Below are positions 44,719 through 53,254 of a stretch of DNA of 64,000 bases, piece after piece. The stretch comes from Burkholderiaceae bacterium. GTDB lineage: Bacteria > Pseudomonadota > Gammaproteobacteria > Burkholderiales > Burkholderiaceae_C. The translations under genes and the position numbers were made by a program. How positions within the stretch are numbered: the stretch's first letter is position 1; the number at the start of each line of letters is the position of its first letter. Under the pieces are notes generated by a model. The model had not been told where the DNA came from and did no database searches. It was given only the letters and a program-made list of their open reading frames with translations. The stretch spans positions 1 to 64,000 of the forward strand of contig JAIESX010000006.1 in NCBI GenBank assembly GCA_019745555.1, written 5' to 3'.

Positions 44719-47523
44719 TCATGCCGCCTGCTTCAGTGGCACGGTGCGTCGCACCAGGCGCTGCAGCTCGGGCACGCAGGAGCCGCAGTTGCTGCCGCAC
44801 TTCAGGGTCTGCTGCAGGGCGGCCAGGCGCTCGCTGTCGTTGCCGCTGCATTGCGCCAGCGTGCCGGTGATGGCGTCTTCGTTCACATTGAAGCAGGTGC
44901 AGACCTGGCGGCTGCGTGCGGGCATGGCCACCGGGGCCTGGGCGCCGGCCAGCAGGATCAGGCGGCCATAACTTTGCGCCGGCAGTTCCTGCTGCAGCAG
45001 GCTGCGGATCCAGCCCTCGGCGCTGGTGTCGCCAGCCAGCAGCACGGCGCGCAGCGTGGTCGTCTCGCCCTGGCGGTCAAGCAAGGCGGCACGGCGCTGG
45101 CCGCGCTTGCGGTCGGCGTAACGCAGCGTGCCGGCGGCGTCCAGGCCCAGCAGGGCCTCGATCTCGGCCAGCAGTTCGTCGGGCACGGGCTCGTGCGCCG
45201 CAGCGCGGAAGAGCAGGCCTGTGGGCTGGGCCCCGGTCTCGCCCTTGAGCGGCGCGGCGTTGGCAAAAGGCACGCAGCTCGCGAAGGGGAAGCGCAGCAT
45301 GAGCTTGCGCAGGGCCTCGCGTGTGCTCAAGGCGCGGTCGGCCGGCAGCCAGGCCAGGCCCAGCAGGGTCCAGGGCAGTTCGGCCTTGAGGATCTTGACG
45401 GCCGCGTGCTTGAGCTCGGGCTGCTTGGAGCTGGGGCAGTAGCTGGAGGTGGTGAGCGCATTGACGCCGGCCAGGGGCTCGCCCGTGCTGCTGATGCCGC
45501 TGACAAACTCCGGGCCCCAGTGCATGGCCATGAAGGCCTGGCCGCTGGCCAGTTCCTCGCTGGCCTGCAGCGGCACGAGGATGGAGCCGCGCTTGCTGGT
45601 CACGTGGACCAGCTCGCCTTCCTTGAGCCCGCGACGCGCCATGTCGCTGGCGTTCATCTGCACCGTGGGTTCGGCCACATGACCGAAGAGGCGGCCCAGG
45701 GTGCCGGTGCGGCTCATGCCATGCCACTGGTCGCGCAGGCGGCCCGTGGTCAGCGCGAAGGGGAAGCGCGATTCGCGCGGCTCGGCCACGGGCTTGTAGG
45801 CCACGGCGGCAAAGTGAGCACGGCCGTCTTCGGTGGGGAAGACGCCGTCTTCGTAGAGGCGAGCCTTGCCTTCGGTAGCGCCGGGTTTCAGGGGCCACTG
45901 CCGCGGACGCTCTTCGAGCATGGCATAGCTCATGCCGGTGATGTCCAGGTCGCGCCCACGTGTGGACTCACGGTGTTCGTTCCAGACCGACTCCGGCGTT
46001 TCGTAGGGGAAGAGTTCGCTGCGCGGGCCGATGCCCAGGGCTTGCAGGCGGCGCGCGAAATCCACGCCGATGCGCCAGTCGTGGCGCGTCTCGCCCGGCG
46101 CGGCCACAGCGGGGCGCACGCGTGTGATGCAGCGCTCGCTGTTGGTCACGGTGCCGTCCTTTTCGCCCCAGGTGGTGGCGGGCAGCAGCAGGTCGGCATA
46201 GTCGCAGGTGCTGGTGGTGAGGAAGGCCTCCTGCACCACGACGAATTCGGCGCGCTGCAGGGCGCGGCGCACGGTGCTCAGGTCCGGCATGCTCTGTGCG
46301 GGGTTGGTGCACGCTATCCACAGCGCCTTGATCTCACCGTCGGCCGCGGCCTGGAACATTTCCACCGCCGTCTTGCCCGGCTTCTCGGGCACCGAAGGAA
46401 TGCCCCAGAGCGCTGCGACTTCGGCGCGGTGTTGCGGGTTGGCCAGATCACGGTGGGCGCTCAGCAGATTGGCCAAGCCACCGACTTCGCGCCCACCCAT
46501 GGCATTGGGCTGGCCCGTGAGCGAGAAAGGCCCGGCGCCCGCTTTGCCGATCTGGCCCGTGGCCAGGTGCAGGTTGATGAGCGCGGCGTTTTTGGCCGTG
46601 CCGCTGCTGCTCTGGTTCAGGCCCTGGCAGTAGAGGCTGAGCGTGGCCTTCGAGGTGGCGAAAAGGCGGGCCGCTTCGTACAGCGTGTCCTTGGGGATGC
46701 CGCAGGTCTGCACCACCATGTCCGGCGTGTAGTCGCGCACCAGGGCCTTGAGCGCGTCGAAGCCCGTGGTGTGATGGGCGATGTAGCGCGCATCGGTCCA
46801 GCCTTCCCAGAGCATCAGGTGCAGCATGCCGTGATAGAGCGCCACGTCGGTGCCGGGCTGGATCTGCACAAACAGGTCGGCCGTGCCGGCGGTGTCGGTG
46901 CGGCGCGGGTCCACGACGACGATCTTCATCTCCGGGCGGTTTTTCTTGGCCTCCTCGATGCGGCGGAACAGGATGGGGTGGGCCCAGGCCGCGTTGGAGC
47001 CGGTGATGAAAAGGCAGTCGGCGTGGTTGACGTCCTCGTAGCTGGCGGGCGGTGCGTCGGCGCCGAGCGTGAGCTTGTAGCCGGCCACGGCGCTGCTCAT
47101 GCACAGGCGCGAGTTGGTGTCGATGTTGTTGGTGCCGATCAGCCCCTTGGCCAGCTTGTTGTAGACGTAGTAGTCCTCGGTGAGCAGCTGCCCGCTCACA
47201 TAGAAGCCCACGGCGTCGGGGCCATGCGTGCGGATGGTGTCGGCAAAACGTTTGGCCGCGAGGTCCAGCGCGGTGTCCCAGGCCAGGGGCTGGGGCGCGG
47301 CATCGCGCTGCAGTCGTTGCATGGGTTGCAGCAGGCGCGCCTGCTGCGTCACCTCGGGGGCGGCCGTGAGGTGCAGGGTGGAGCCCTTGGAGCACAGGCG
47401 GCCGAAGTTGGCCGGATGATCGGGATCCCCGCGCACTCCGATGATCTGGTCGCGCCGCGACTCGATGATGACGCCACAGCCTACGCCGCAGTAGGGACAG
47501 GTGGAGCGAGTTTCCTTATGCAT
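44719..47523 (-). CDS. nasA: Assimilatory nitrate reductase catalytic subunit NasA
   Basis: This cytoplasmic molybdoenzyme reduces nitrate to nitrite. The 934-residue protein starts with the [4Fe-4S] motif CPYCGVGC plus the fourth Cys in GRLCSKG. The bis-MGD domains follow (SGQLLTEDYYVYNKLAKGLIGTNNIDTNSRLCMSSA, LFITGSNAAWAHPI, YCQGLNQSSSGT), then a molydopterin dinucleotide-binding domain about 650-770. A C-terminal BFD-like [2Fe-2S] domain carries VCTCFNVNEDAI and CGSNCGSCVPE, typical of NasA but not NapA. The ATG at 47523 is part of a 45-bp repeat that recurs 100 bp upstream. It lies between nirD and cobA. Confidence 0.96.
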   Translation of the reverse strand: MHKETRSTCPYCGVGCGVIIESRRDQIIGVRGDPDHPANFGRLCSKGSTLHLTAAPEVTQQARLLQPMQRLQRDAAPQPLAWDTALDLAAKRFADTIRTHGPDAVGFYVSGQLLTEDYYVYNKLAKGLIGTNNIDTNSRLCMSSAVAGYKLTLGADAPPASYEDVNHADCLFITGSNAAWAHPILFRRIEEAKKNRPEMKIVVVDPRRTDTAGTADLFVQIQPGTDVALYHGMLHLMLWEGWTDARYIAHHTTGFDALKALVRDYTPDMVVQTCGIPKDTLYEAARLFATSKATLSLYCQGLNQSSSGTAKNAALINLHLATGQIGKAGAGPFSLTGQPNAMGGREVGGLANLLSAHRDLANPQHRAEVAALWGIPSVPEKPGKTAVEMFQAAADGEIKALWIACTNPAQSMPDLSTVRRALQRAEFVVVQEAFLTTSTCDYADLLLPATTWGEKDGTVTNSERCITRVRPAVAAPGETRHDWRIGVDFARRLQALGIGPRSELFPYETPESVWNEHRESTRGRDLDITGMSYAMLEERPRQWPLKPGATEGKARLYEDGVFPTEDGRAHFAAVAYKPVAEPRESRFPFALTTGRLRDQWHGMSRTGTLGRLFGHVAEPTVQMNASDMARRGLKEGELVHVTSKRGSILVPLQASEELASGQAFMAMHWGPEFVSGISSTGEPLAGVNALTTSSYCPSSKQPELKHAAVKILKAELPWTLLGLAWLPADRALSTREALRKLMLRFPFASCVPFANAAPLKGETGAQPTGLLFRAAAHEPVPDELLAEIEALLGLDAAGTLRYADRKRGQRRAALLDRQGETTTLRAVLLAGDTSAEGWIRSLLQQELPAQSYGRLILLAGAQAPVAMPARSRQVCTCFNVNEDAITGTLAQCSGNDSERLAALQQTLKCGSNCGSCVPELQRLVRRTVPLKQAA

Positions 47524-47625
47524 GCAAAGTCCCTACGGAGGCGTCTCCATGGTCCGCACCGCGGTGAGCGGCGTTAGCCGCTACACCGCAGTAGGGACAG
47601 GTGGAGCGAGTTTCCTTATGCATGC
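47481..47625 (-). repeat. 45-bp direct repeat of the nasA 5' end
   Basis: Positions 47481-47525 (the nasA start and first 13 or so codons) recur at 47581-47625 with one mismatch, exactly 100 bp apart. The upstream copy includes a duplicate ATG-CAT-AAG start. This looks like a recent local tandem duplication within the leader between nirD and nasA. Confidence 0.9.
47516..47623 (-). other. Possible 35-codon leader frame overlapping the nasA start
   Basis: The duplicated start at 47623 opens a frame that shares the first 13 residues with NasA (MHKETRSTCPYCG), then diverges. It ends at a TAA (47516-47518) whose bases overlap the second and third nasA codons (ATGCATAAG). If translated, ribosomes would finish on top of the nasA start, allowing coupling or interference. 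There is no independent evidence of expression. Confidence 0.35.
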
Positions 47626-47658
47626 CGGGCCCTCGACTGTCTCGTGATGCCTTGGGAC

Positions 47659-48048
47659 TCAGGCGCAGGATGCCGTCTTGCGCGTGCAGGGGCCGGCCAC
47701 GGGCGGGGCGATGTCCAGCGCCAGCGTCGCGAGTTCCTTGCCGTCCAGATGCACCGTGCCGTCCACCACCTTGACGGCGAAGCGCGGCGTGCTGCCCTCA
47801 TCCGGTGCGCGGGCGCAGCCCGTGTCCAGGCCGATGGTCCAGTTGTGCAGCGGGCAGGCCACGCTGGTGCCGAAGACGATGCCTTGCGAGAGCGGGCCAC
47901 CCTTGTGCGGGCAGCGGTCGAGCAGGGCGAAGACCTGGTCCTGGTCGTTGCGGAACACGGCCACGGCCATGCCTAGTGGGCGCATTACGCGGCGCGAGCC
48001 CAGCACAGGGATGTCATCGACGCGGCAGATGGGCTTCCATTCACTCAT
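47659..48048 (-). CDS. nirD: Nitrite reductase small subunit NirD
   Basis: NirD is the Rieske-type small subunit of the NADH-dependent assimilatory nitrite reductase. The 129-residue protein has the fold pattern EWKPICRVDDIPVLGSRRV, VFALLDRCPHKGGPLSQG, and VACPLHNWTIGLDTG, so the Rieske Cys and His pairs (CPH and CPLHNW) are all present. I chose the second ATG because AGGAG lies seven bases from it and only two from the first ATG at 48054. It is separated from nirB by the PilJ-domain gene. Confidence 0.94.
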   Translation of the reverse strand: MSEWKPICRVDDIPVLGSRRVMRPLGMAVAVFRNDQDQVFALLDRCPHKGGPLSQGIVFGTSVACPLHNWTIGLDTGCARAPDEGSTPRFAVKVVDGTVHLDGKELATLALDIAPPVAGPCTRKTASCA

Positions 48049-48059
48049 ATCCATACTCC

Positions 48060-48839
48060 TCAAGCTTTCAATCCGGCGTACAGGCCGGTGATGCGGTCCA
48101 TGACGGCGAGCAGGTTTTCGCTGGTCACGAACATGTCGGACAGGGCTTTGGGGCCGGCGCCGTTGATCTCTTTCAGCGCCAGATCGAAGAACAGCCACTG
48201 GTTGTCTGCCAGGGCCAGCTGGTCTTTGATGGGGCTGGTGGCTTCGGGCGCGTTGCGCAGCAGCTCCATGGCGCTGAGGAATTCCCCGCGCGCCTTGGCA
48301 ATCTCGGCCTGGGCCTGGGCGGGCTCCACCTTCAGCGTGGCGGCGTAGAAGAACTTGGCCATGCGCTGCGAGAGCATGCGCTGGCGACCCGCGATGTTGA
48401 CCAGCTTGCCCACGGGCTTGCTGGACACGGCCTCGTACTGCACCGTGCCCTGGTGGGCCAGGGCCAGCACGCGCGCATCGGTGTCCAGCAGGGCACCCGC
48501 ACCGTCGCGGCTGGGGTGCTTGCCGACCAGCGCGCCCTTGTACTCGCTCCAGGCGCCTTCGAGGTCCGCATAGGTCTTGCGCAGCTCGGCGTTGGGGGCG
48601 TAGGTCTTGAGCTCGACCAGCTGGCGGTCGAACAGGGCCATGGAGCGGTCCAGCACCAGCTGGGCCGAGGCGCTCTCGGTCCTGTGCACCAGGGCCAGCC
48701 AGGCCTTGGCCATGCGCTGCGAGAGCATGCGCTGGCGGCCGGCCTTGTTGATGGCGTCGTTGAGGTCCAGCACCTGGGCCCGGGCGTCCAGACCCAGGCC
48801 GGCCGTGCCGGCGAGGATGAGCAGGTCGCGGCGCTTCAT
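48060..48839 (-). CDS. Exported protein with two PilJ-type (nitrate-sensor-like) domains
   Basis: The 259-residue protein begins with a twin-Arg-like export signal (MKRRDLLILAGTAGLGLDARAQ). Two copies of the PilJ helix motif follow: INKAGRQRMLSQRMAKAWL about residue 30 and VNIAGRQRMLSQRMAKFFY about residue 145, each in a segment of about 110 residues. The same motif occurs in PilJ and near the nitrate-binding helix of NarX-like sensors. The product should be periplasmic, with no transmembrane signalling domain. It overlaps nirB by 4 bp and lies 11 bp before nirD, so it is made with the nitrite reductase. A nitrate or nitrite-binding role is inferred. Confidence 0.82.
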   Translation of the reverse strand: MKRRDLLILAGTAGLGLDARAQVLDLNDAINKAGRQRMLSQRMAKAWLALVHRTESASAQLVLDRSMALFDRQLVELKTYAPNAELRKTYADLEGAWSEYKGALVGKHPSRDGAGALLDTDARVLALAHQGTVQYEAVSSKPVGKLVNIAGRQRMLSQRMAKFFYAATLKVEPAQAQAEIAKARGEFLSAMELLRNAPEATSPIKDQLALADNQWLFFDLALKEINGAGPKALSDMFVTSENLLAVMDRITGLYAGLKA

Positions 48840-51295
48840 GTCGACACCCTTTCGACCTGGATCGGGATGAACTGGCGCGTGTCGACCCGGGCCTTGTCGG
48901 TCTCGAACCAGGGATCGGGCTCGCCGTCCAGCGCGTACTGCAGGCGCTCCCACAGAGCCTTGCGACCTTCGTGGTCGTCGAGGATCTTTTTCTTCACATA
49001 GTCCAGGCCCACGCGGTTCACGTAGTGCACCGTGCGTTCCAGGTACCAGCCTTCTTCGCGGTAGAGCTGCATGAAGGCACCGGTGTATTCCAGCACTTCC
49101 TCGGCGGTCTTGAGCTTGGTGAAGAAATGCGCCACCTCGGTCTTGATGCCACCGTTGCCGGCGATGTGCATCTCCCAGCCGGAATCGACACCGATGATGC
49201 CCACGTCCTTGATGCCGGCCTCGGCGCAGTTGCGTGGGCAGCCCGAGACGGCGAACTTGACCTTGTGCGGGGCATACATGCGCCACATGGCGCGCTCCAG
49301 GTCCTTGCCCATCTGGGTGCTGTCCTGCGTGCCCATGCGGCACCATTCGCTGCCCACGCAGGTCTTCACCGTGCGCAGGGCCTTGGCGTAGGCGTGGCCG
49401 CTGGGCATGCCGATGTCGTTCCACACGGCCTGCAGGTCTTCCTTCTTCACACCCAGCAGGTCGATGCGCTGGCCGCCCGTGACCTTGACGGTGGGGATCT
49501 TGTACTTGTCCACCGCGTTGGCGATGCGGCGCAGCTCGTCGGCCGTGGTCTCGCCGCCCCACATGCGCGGGATGACGCTGTAGGTGCCGTCCTTCTGGAT
49601 GTTGGCGTGGCTGCGCTCGTTGATGAAGCGGCTCTGCGGGTCGTCCTTGGCCTCCTTGGGCCAGCTGGAGATCAGGTAGTAGTTGACGGCCGGGCGGCAG
49701 CTGGCGCAGCCGTTGGGCGTCTTCCAGTTCATGAACTGGAAGACGGAGTCTATAGTCAGCAGCTTGTTGGCCACGATGGCCTCGCGCACGGCCTGGTGGC
49801 CGTGGTCCGTGCAGCCGCACATGGCCTTGGTCTTGGGCGTGGCCGAGTAGTCGCCACCGGCCGTGAACATGAGGATCTGTTCCACCAGGCCCGTACAGGA
49901 GCCGCAGGAGGCGCTGGCCTTGGTGTGCTTGCGCACCTCGTCCAGGGTGAACAGGCCCTTGTCCTTGATGGCCTTGCAGATCGTGCCCTTGGTTACGCCG
50001 TTGCAGCCGCAGACCTCGTCGCTGTCGGCCATGGCGGCGGCCTTGCTGTGGCCCTCGTGGCCGGCGTCGCCGATGTTCGATTCGCCGAACATCAGCTTGT
50101 CGCGGATGTCGCTGACCGTGCGCCCGTCGCGCAGCAGCTTGAAGTACCAGCTGCCGTCCACCGTGTCGCCGTAGAGGCAGGCGCCGATGAGCTTGTCGTC
50201 CTTGAGCACCAGCTTCTTGTAGACGCCGCCGGCCGGGTCGCTCATCACGATCTCTTCCGTGTCCTCGCCGCCCATGAAGTTGCCGGCGGAAAACAGGTCG
50301 ATGCCCGTGACCTTGAGCTTGGTGGAGGTGAGCGAACCCGTGTAGCGGCCGATGCCGAATTGCGCCAGGTGGTTGGCCAGCACCTTGCCCTGCTCGAACA
50401 GCGGGGCCACCAGGCCGTAGGCAATGCCACGGTGGGCCGCGCATTCGCCCACGGCGTAGATACGCGCGTCGGTCGTGGTCTGCAGCGTGTCGTTGACCAC
50501 GATGCCGCGGTTCACGTGCAGCTTCATCTTCTCGGCCAGCGCCGTGTTGGGGCGGATACCCACGGCCATGACCACCAGATCGGCGGGTACTTCCGAGCCG
50601 TCCTTGAACTTCACGGCCTTGACGCGGCCATCGGCCCCGCCCACCAGTTCCTGCGTCTGGGCACCGATCAGGAACTTCATGCCGCGGTCTTCCAGCGACT
50701 TCTGCAGCATCTTGCCGGCGACGTCGTCGAGCTGGCGCTCCATCAGCCAGGGCATCACGTGCACCACGCTGACCGTCATGCCGCGTTTCATCAGGCCGTT
50801 GGCCGCTTCCAGGCCCAGCAGGCCACCACCGATGACGACCGCGTGCTTGTACTTGGCGGCGGCTTCGATCATGGCCTCGGTGTCCGCGATATCGCGGTAG
50901 GCCAGTACGCCCCGGAGGTCCTTGCCCGGCACGGGCAAGATGAAGGGGTTGGAGCCCGTGGCCAGGATCAGGCGGTCGTACTCGGCGCTGATGGCCTCGC
51001 CCTGGGCGTTGGTGGCATGTACCACCCGCTTGACGCGGTCCACGTCGTTGACCGTGTAGCCCGCGTGCAGGGTGATGCCGTTGTCCCGATACCAGGCCCA
51101 GTCGTTGAGGATGATCTCCTCGAGCTTCTGTTCGCCCGCCAGCACCGGCGAGAGCAGGATACGGTTGTAGTTGGGGTGGGGCTCGGCCCCGAAGACCGTG
51201 ATCTCGTACAGATCGGGCGCGATCTTCAGCAGTTCTTCCAGCGAGCGCACCCCGGCCATGCCGTTGCCGATCATCACCAGCTTGAGTTTCTTCAT
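48836..51295 (-). CDS. nirB: Nitrite reductase large subunit NirB
   Basis: NirB reduces nitrite to ammonium with NADH in the cytoplasm. The 819-residue protein has an FAD/NAD-binding oxidoreductase part (KLVMIGNGMAGVRSLEELL, ILATGSNPF, VVIGGGLLGLEAANGL). Two BFD-like [2Fe-2S] segments follow (VCGCNGVTKGTI with SCGSC; MCGCTDHGHQAV with CASC). The siroheme/[4Fe-4S] domain has TCVGSEWCRMG and VSGCPRNCAEA, giving the four cluster cysteines. GGAGAG precedes the ATG. A hairpin leader with an intrinsic terminator lies 36-123 bases upstream. Confidence 0.97.
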   Translation of the reverse strand: MKKLKLVMIGNGMAGVRSLEELLKIAPDLYEITVFGAEPHPNYNRILLSPVLAGEQKLEEIILNDWAWYRDNGITLHAGYTVNDVDRVKRVVHATNAQGEAISAEYDRLILATGSNPFILPVPGKDLRGVLAYRDIADTEAMIEAAAKYKHAVVIGGGLLGLEAANGLMKRGMTVSVVHVMPWLMERQLDDVAGKMLQKSLEDRGMKFLIGAQTQELVGGADGRVKAVKFKDGSEVPADLVVMAVGIRPNTALAEKMKLHVNRGIVVNDTLQTTTDARIYAVGECAAHRGIAYGLVAPLFEQGKVLANHLAQFGIGRYTGSLTSTKLKVTGIDLFSAGNFMGGEDTEEIVMSDPAGGVYKKLVLKDDKLIGACLYGDTVDGSWYFKLLRDGRTVSDIRDKLMFGESNIGDAGHEGHSKAAAMADSDEVCGCNGVTKGTICKAIKDKGLFTLDEVRKHTKASASCGSCTGLVEQILMFTAGGDYSATPKTKAMCGCTDHGHQAVREAIVANKLLTIDSVFQFMNWKTPNGCASCRPAVNYYLISSWPKEAKDDPQSRFINERSHANIQKDGTYSVIPRMWGGETTADELRRIANAVDKYKIPTVKVTGGQRIDLLGVKKEDLQAVWNDIGMPSGHAYAKALRTVKTCVGSEWCRMGTQDSTQMGKDLERAMWRMYAPHKVKFAVSGCPRNCAEAGIKDVGIIGVDSGWEMHIAGNGGIKTEVAHFFTKLKTAEEVLEYTGAFMQLYREEGWYLERTVHYVNRVGLDYVKKKILDDHEGRKALWERLQYALDGEPDPWFETDKARVDTRQFIPIQVERVST

Positions 51296-51330
51296 CGCCA
51301 ACTCTCCGTCATTCAAATAAGGCGTGCCAA

Positions 51331-51418
51331 ACAAAAAAGGCGTCCACAGATGAACTGCCGCGGGGCAGTGCATGTGTGGACGCCTTTGTCCTGGTTCATC
51401 ACGGTGCGTCCTTGCACC
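51331..51418 (-). promoter_or_regulatory. ANTAR-type antitermination leader of nirB
   Basis: Read on the minus strand, there are two short hairpins with six-base loops: P1 GGTGC-AAGGAC-GCACC (51418-51403) and, 11 bases later, P2 GGAC-AAAGGC-GTCC (51391-51378). Both loops have A at position 1 and G at position 4, the known ANTAR target rule. P2 shares bases with the 5' arm of an intrinsic terminator: AAAGGCGTCCACA (51387-51375) pairs with TGTGGACGCCTTT (51348-51336), enclosing ACTGCC-CCGC-GGCAGT, and is followed by TTTTTTGT. Binding of the NasR-type protein to P1-P2 would block the terminator and open nirB when nitrate or nitrite is present. Confidence 0.85.
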
Positions 51419-51493
51419 AGATGAGTGTTTCCTGGCCTTCGGGGCCGGATCTGTGACGAATAACGCAAGGGCCGTGCCAGACCCGATCCAGGA

Positions 51494-52330
51494 TCAGGCC
51501 GCCTTTTCCACGTGCCCCTGGCGCGTGTAGAGGAAGTCGATCACGGCCTTGCGGCAGTGCAGGTAGCGCGGGTCTTCGGCCAGTTCCACGCGCGAGCGCG
51601 GACGCGGCAGATCGACCGTGAGCACCTCGCCGATGGTGGCAGCGGGCCCGTTGGTCATCATCACGATCTTGTCGCTCAGCAGCACGGCCTCGTCCACGTC
51701 GTGCGTGACCATGACCACGGTGCTCTTCGTGCGGGCCACGATTTCCAGCAGCTCGTCCTGCAGCTTGGCGCGGGTGAGCGCATCCAGCGCGCCGAAGGGC
51801 TCGTCCATCAGCAGCACCTGGGGTTCCATGGACAGGGCGCGGGCGATGCCCACGCGCTGTTTCATGCCGCCCGAGATCTCGCCCGGGCGCTTCTGCGCGG
51901 CGTGCGTCAGGCCCACCAGGGCCAGGGCGGCTTCGGTGCGGGCCTTGAGCTGGGCCTTGTTCTCGGCCGGCGCGCCCGTGCTCTTGCTGGCCGCGCCGAA
52001 GACGCGTTCCACCGCGAGGTAGACGTTCTCGTAGCAGGTCAGCCAGGGCAGCAGGGAGTGGTTCTGGAACACCACGGCACGTTCGGGGCCGGGGCCCGCG
52101 ATTTCGCGGTTGGCGCAGAGCAGCGCGCCGTTGGTGGGCGTGGTCAGGCCGGCGATCAGGTTGAGCAGGGTGGACTTGCCGCAGCCCGAGTGACCGATCA
52201 GGGCCACGAACTCGCCCTTGGCGACTGTGAGGTTGATGTCGCGCAGCGCGGGGAACAGGCCCTTGGCGGTCTTGAAGGTCTGCTCGACGCCCTGGACCTC
52301 GATGTACTTGGTGCTGAGGGATGCACTCAT
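51494..52330 (-). CDS. nrtD: Nitrate ABC transporter ATP-binding protein
   Basis: The 278-residue ATPase belongs to the NrtD/SsuB/TauB group: Walker A GHSGCGKST, Q-loop VVFQNHSLLPWLT, signature ISGGMKQRVGIARAL, Walker B VLLMDEPFGALD, and H-loop VTHDVDEAVLL. It powers the NrtAB nitrate importer. Its start overlaps the permease stop (ATGA). It ends upstream of the nirB leader, so nitrite reductase genes can be co-transcribed or regulated separately at that leader. Confidence 0.94.
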   Translation of the reverse strand: MSASLSTKYIEVQGVEQTFKTAKGLFPALRDINLTVAKGEFVALIGHSGCGKSTLLNLIAGLTTPTNGALLCANREIAGPGPERAVVFQNHSLLPWLTCYENVYLAVERVFGAASKSTGAPAENKAQLKARTEAALALVGLTHAAQKRPGEISGGMKQRVGIARALSMEPQVLLMDEPFGALDALTRAKLQDELLEIVARTKSTVVMVTHDVDEAVLLSDKIVMMTNGPAATIGEVLTVDLPRPRSRVELAEDPRYLHCRKAVIDFLYTRQGHVEKAA

Positions 52331-53244
52331 GACTTGACCTCCTCAAAGGTGAAGGCGGTGGCGAGCTTGATCAGGGCGAACTCGAGCACCAGGCCGACGA
52401 TGCCGATCACGAAGATGGCGATGATGATGTTCTTGACGTTGAGGTTGTTCCACTCGTCCCAGACCCAGAAGCCGATGCCCACGCCGCCGGTCAGCATCTC
52501 GGCCGCGACGATTACCAGCCAGGCCGTGCCCACGGCCAGACGGACGCCGGTCAGCATGTAGGGCAGCACGGCGGGGAAGAGGATCTTGGTGACGATCTTC
52601 CATTCGGAGAGCTGGAGCACGCGCGCCACGTTCATGTAGTCCTGCGGCACACGCTGCACACCGACGGCGGTGTTGATGATCATGGGCCAGATCGAGCAGA
52701 TGAAGATGGTCCAGATGGCCGCCGGGTTGGCGCCCTTGAAGACCAGCAGGCCGATCGGCAGCCAGGCCAGCGGCGAGACCGGGCGCAGCAGGCTGATCAG
52801 CGGGTTGAACATGCGGCTGAGAAACGTGAAGCGTCCGATCATGAAGCCGGCCGGGATGCCGACGAGGGCGGCCAGGCCGAAGCCCAGGGCCACGCGCTGC
52901 AGCGACATGAGCACATTCCAGCCTACCCCCTGGTCATTCGGGCCCTTGCGGTAGAAGGGATCGCTGAAAACCTCGACCGCCTGCGTCCAGGTCTCGGCCG
53001 GGCTGGGGATGCTGCTGCCGCTGGTGGAGGCAATCAGGGCCCAGATGCCGATCAGCAGGGCCAGGCCCAGCACGGGCGGGATGACGCGCAGCCACAGCCC
53101 GCGCCAGTCGTAGCCCGGAGCCTTGACGCTCGACGCCGGGGCGGGTGCAGCGGTCGCGGCCGCCGGAGCGGGCCGTGGCGCGGGAGCGCTCGGTGCCGCT
53201 TCCGGCACCAGGGCGGCGGGGGGATGAAACACGGCGCTGACCAT
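52327..53244 (-). CDS. nrtB: Nitrate ABC transporter permease
   Basis: The 305-residue membrane protein has an Ala/Pro-rich N-terminal extension (about 1-45) and six membrane helices. The EAA-type loop [57 protein letters not shown] and the WVWDEWNNLNVKNIIIAIFVIG end match NrtB. GAGGAG lies 6 bases before the chosen ATG; a longer frame lacks a signal. It sits 10 bp after nrtA. Confidence 0.94.
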   Translation of the reverse strand: MVSAVFHPPAALVPEAAPSAPAPRPAPAAATAAPAPASSVKAPGYDWRGLWLRVIPPVLGLALLIGIWALIASTSGSSIPSPAETWTQAVEVFSDPFYRKGPNDQGVGWNVLMSLQRVALGFGLAALVGIPAGFMIGRFTFLSRMFNPLISLLRPVSPLAWLPIGLLVFKGANPAAIWTIFICSIWPMIINTAVGVQRVPQDYMNVARVLQLSEWKIVTKILFPAVLPYMLTGVRLAVGTAWLVIVAAEMLTGGVGIGFWVWDEWNNLNVKNIIIAIFVIGIVGLVLEFALIKLATAFTFEEVKS

Positions 53245-53254
53245 GGTGTGCTCC

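Noticed and set aside
47524-47658. A third ANTAR leader upstream of nasA
   Set aside because: Hairpins such as GCGGC-TAAC-GCCGC occur, but none has a six-base loop with A1 and G4, and there is no T-tract terminator.
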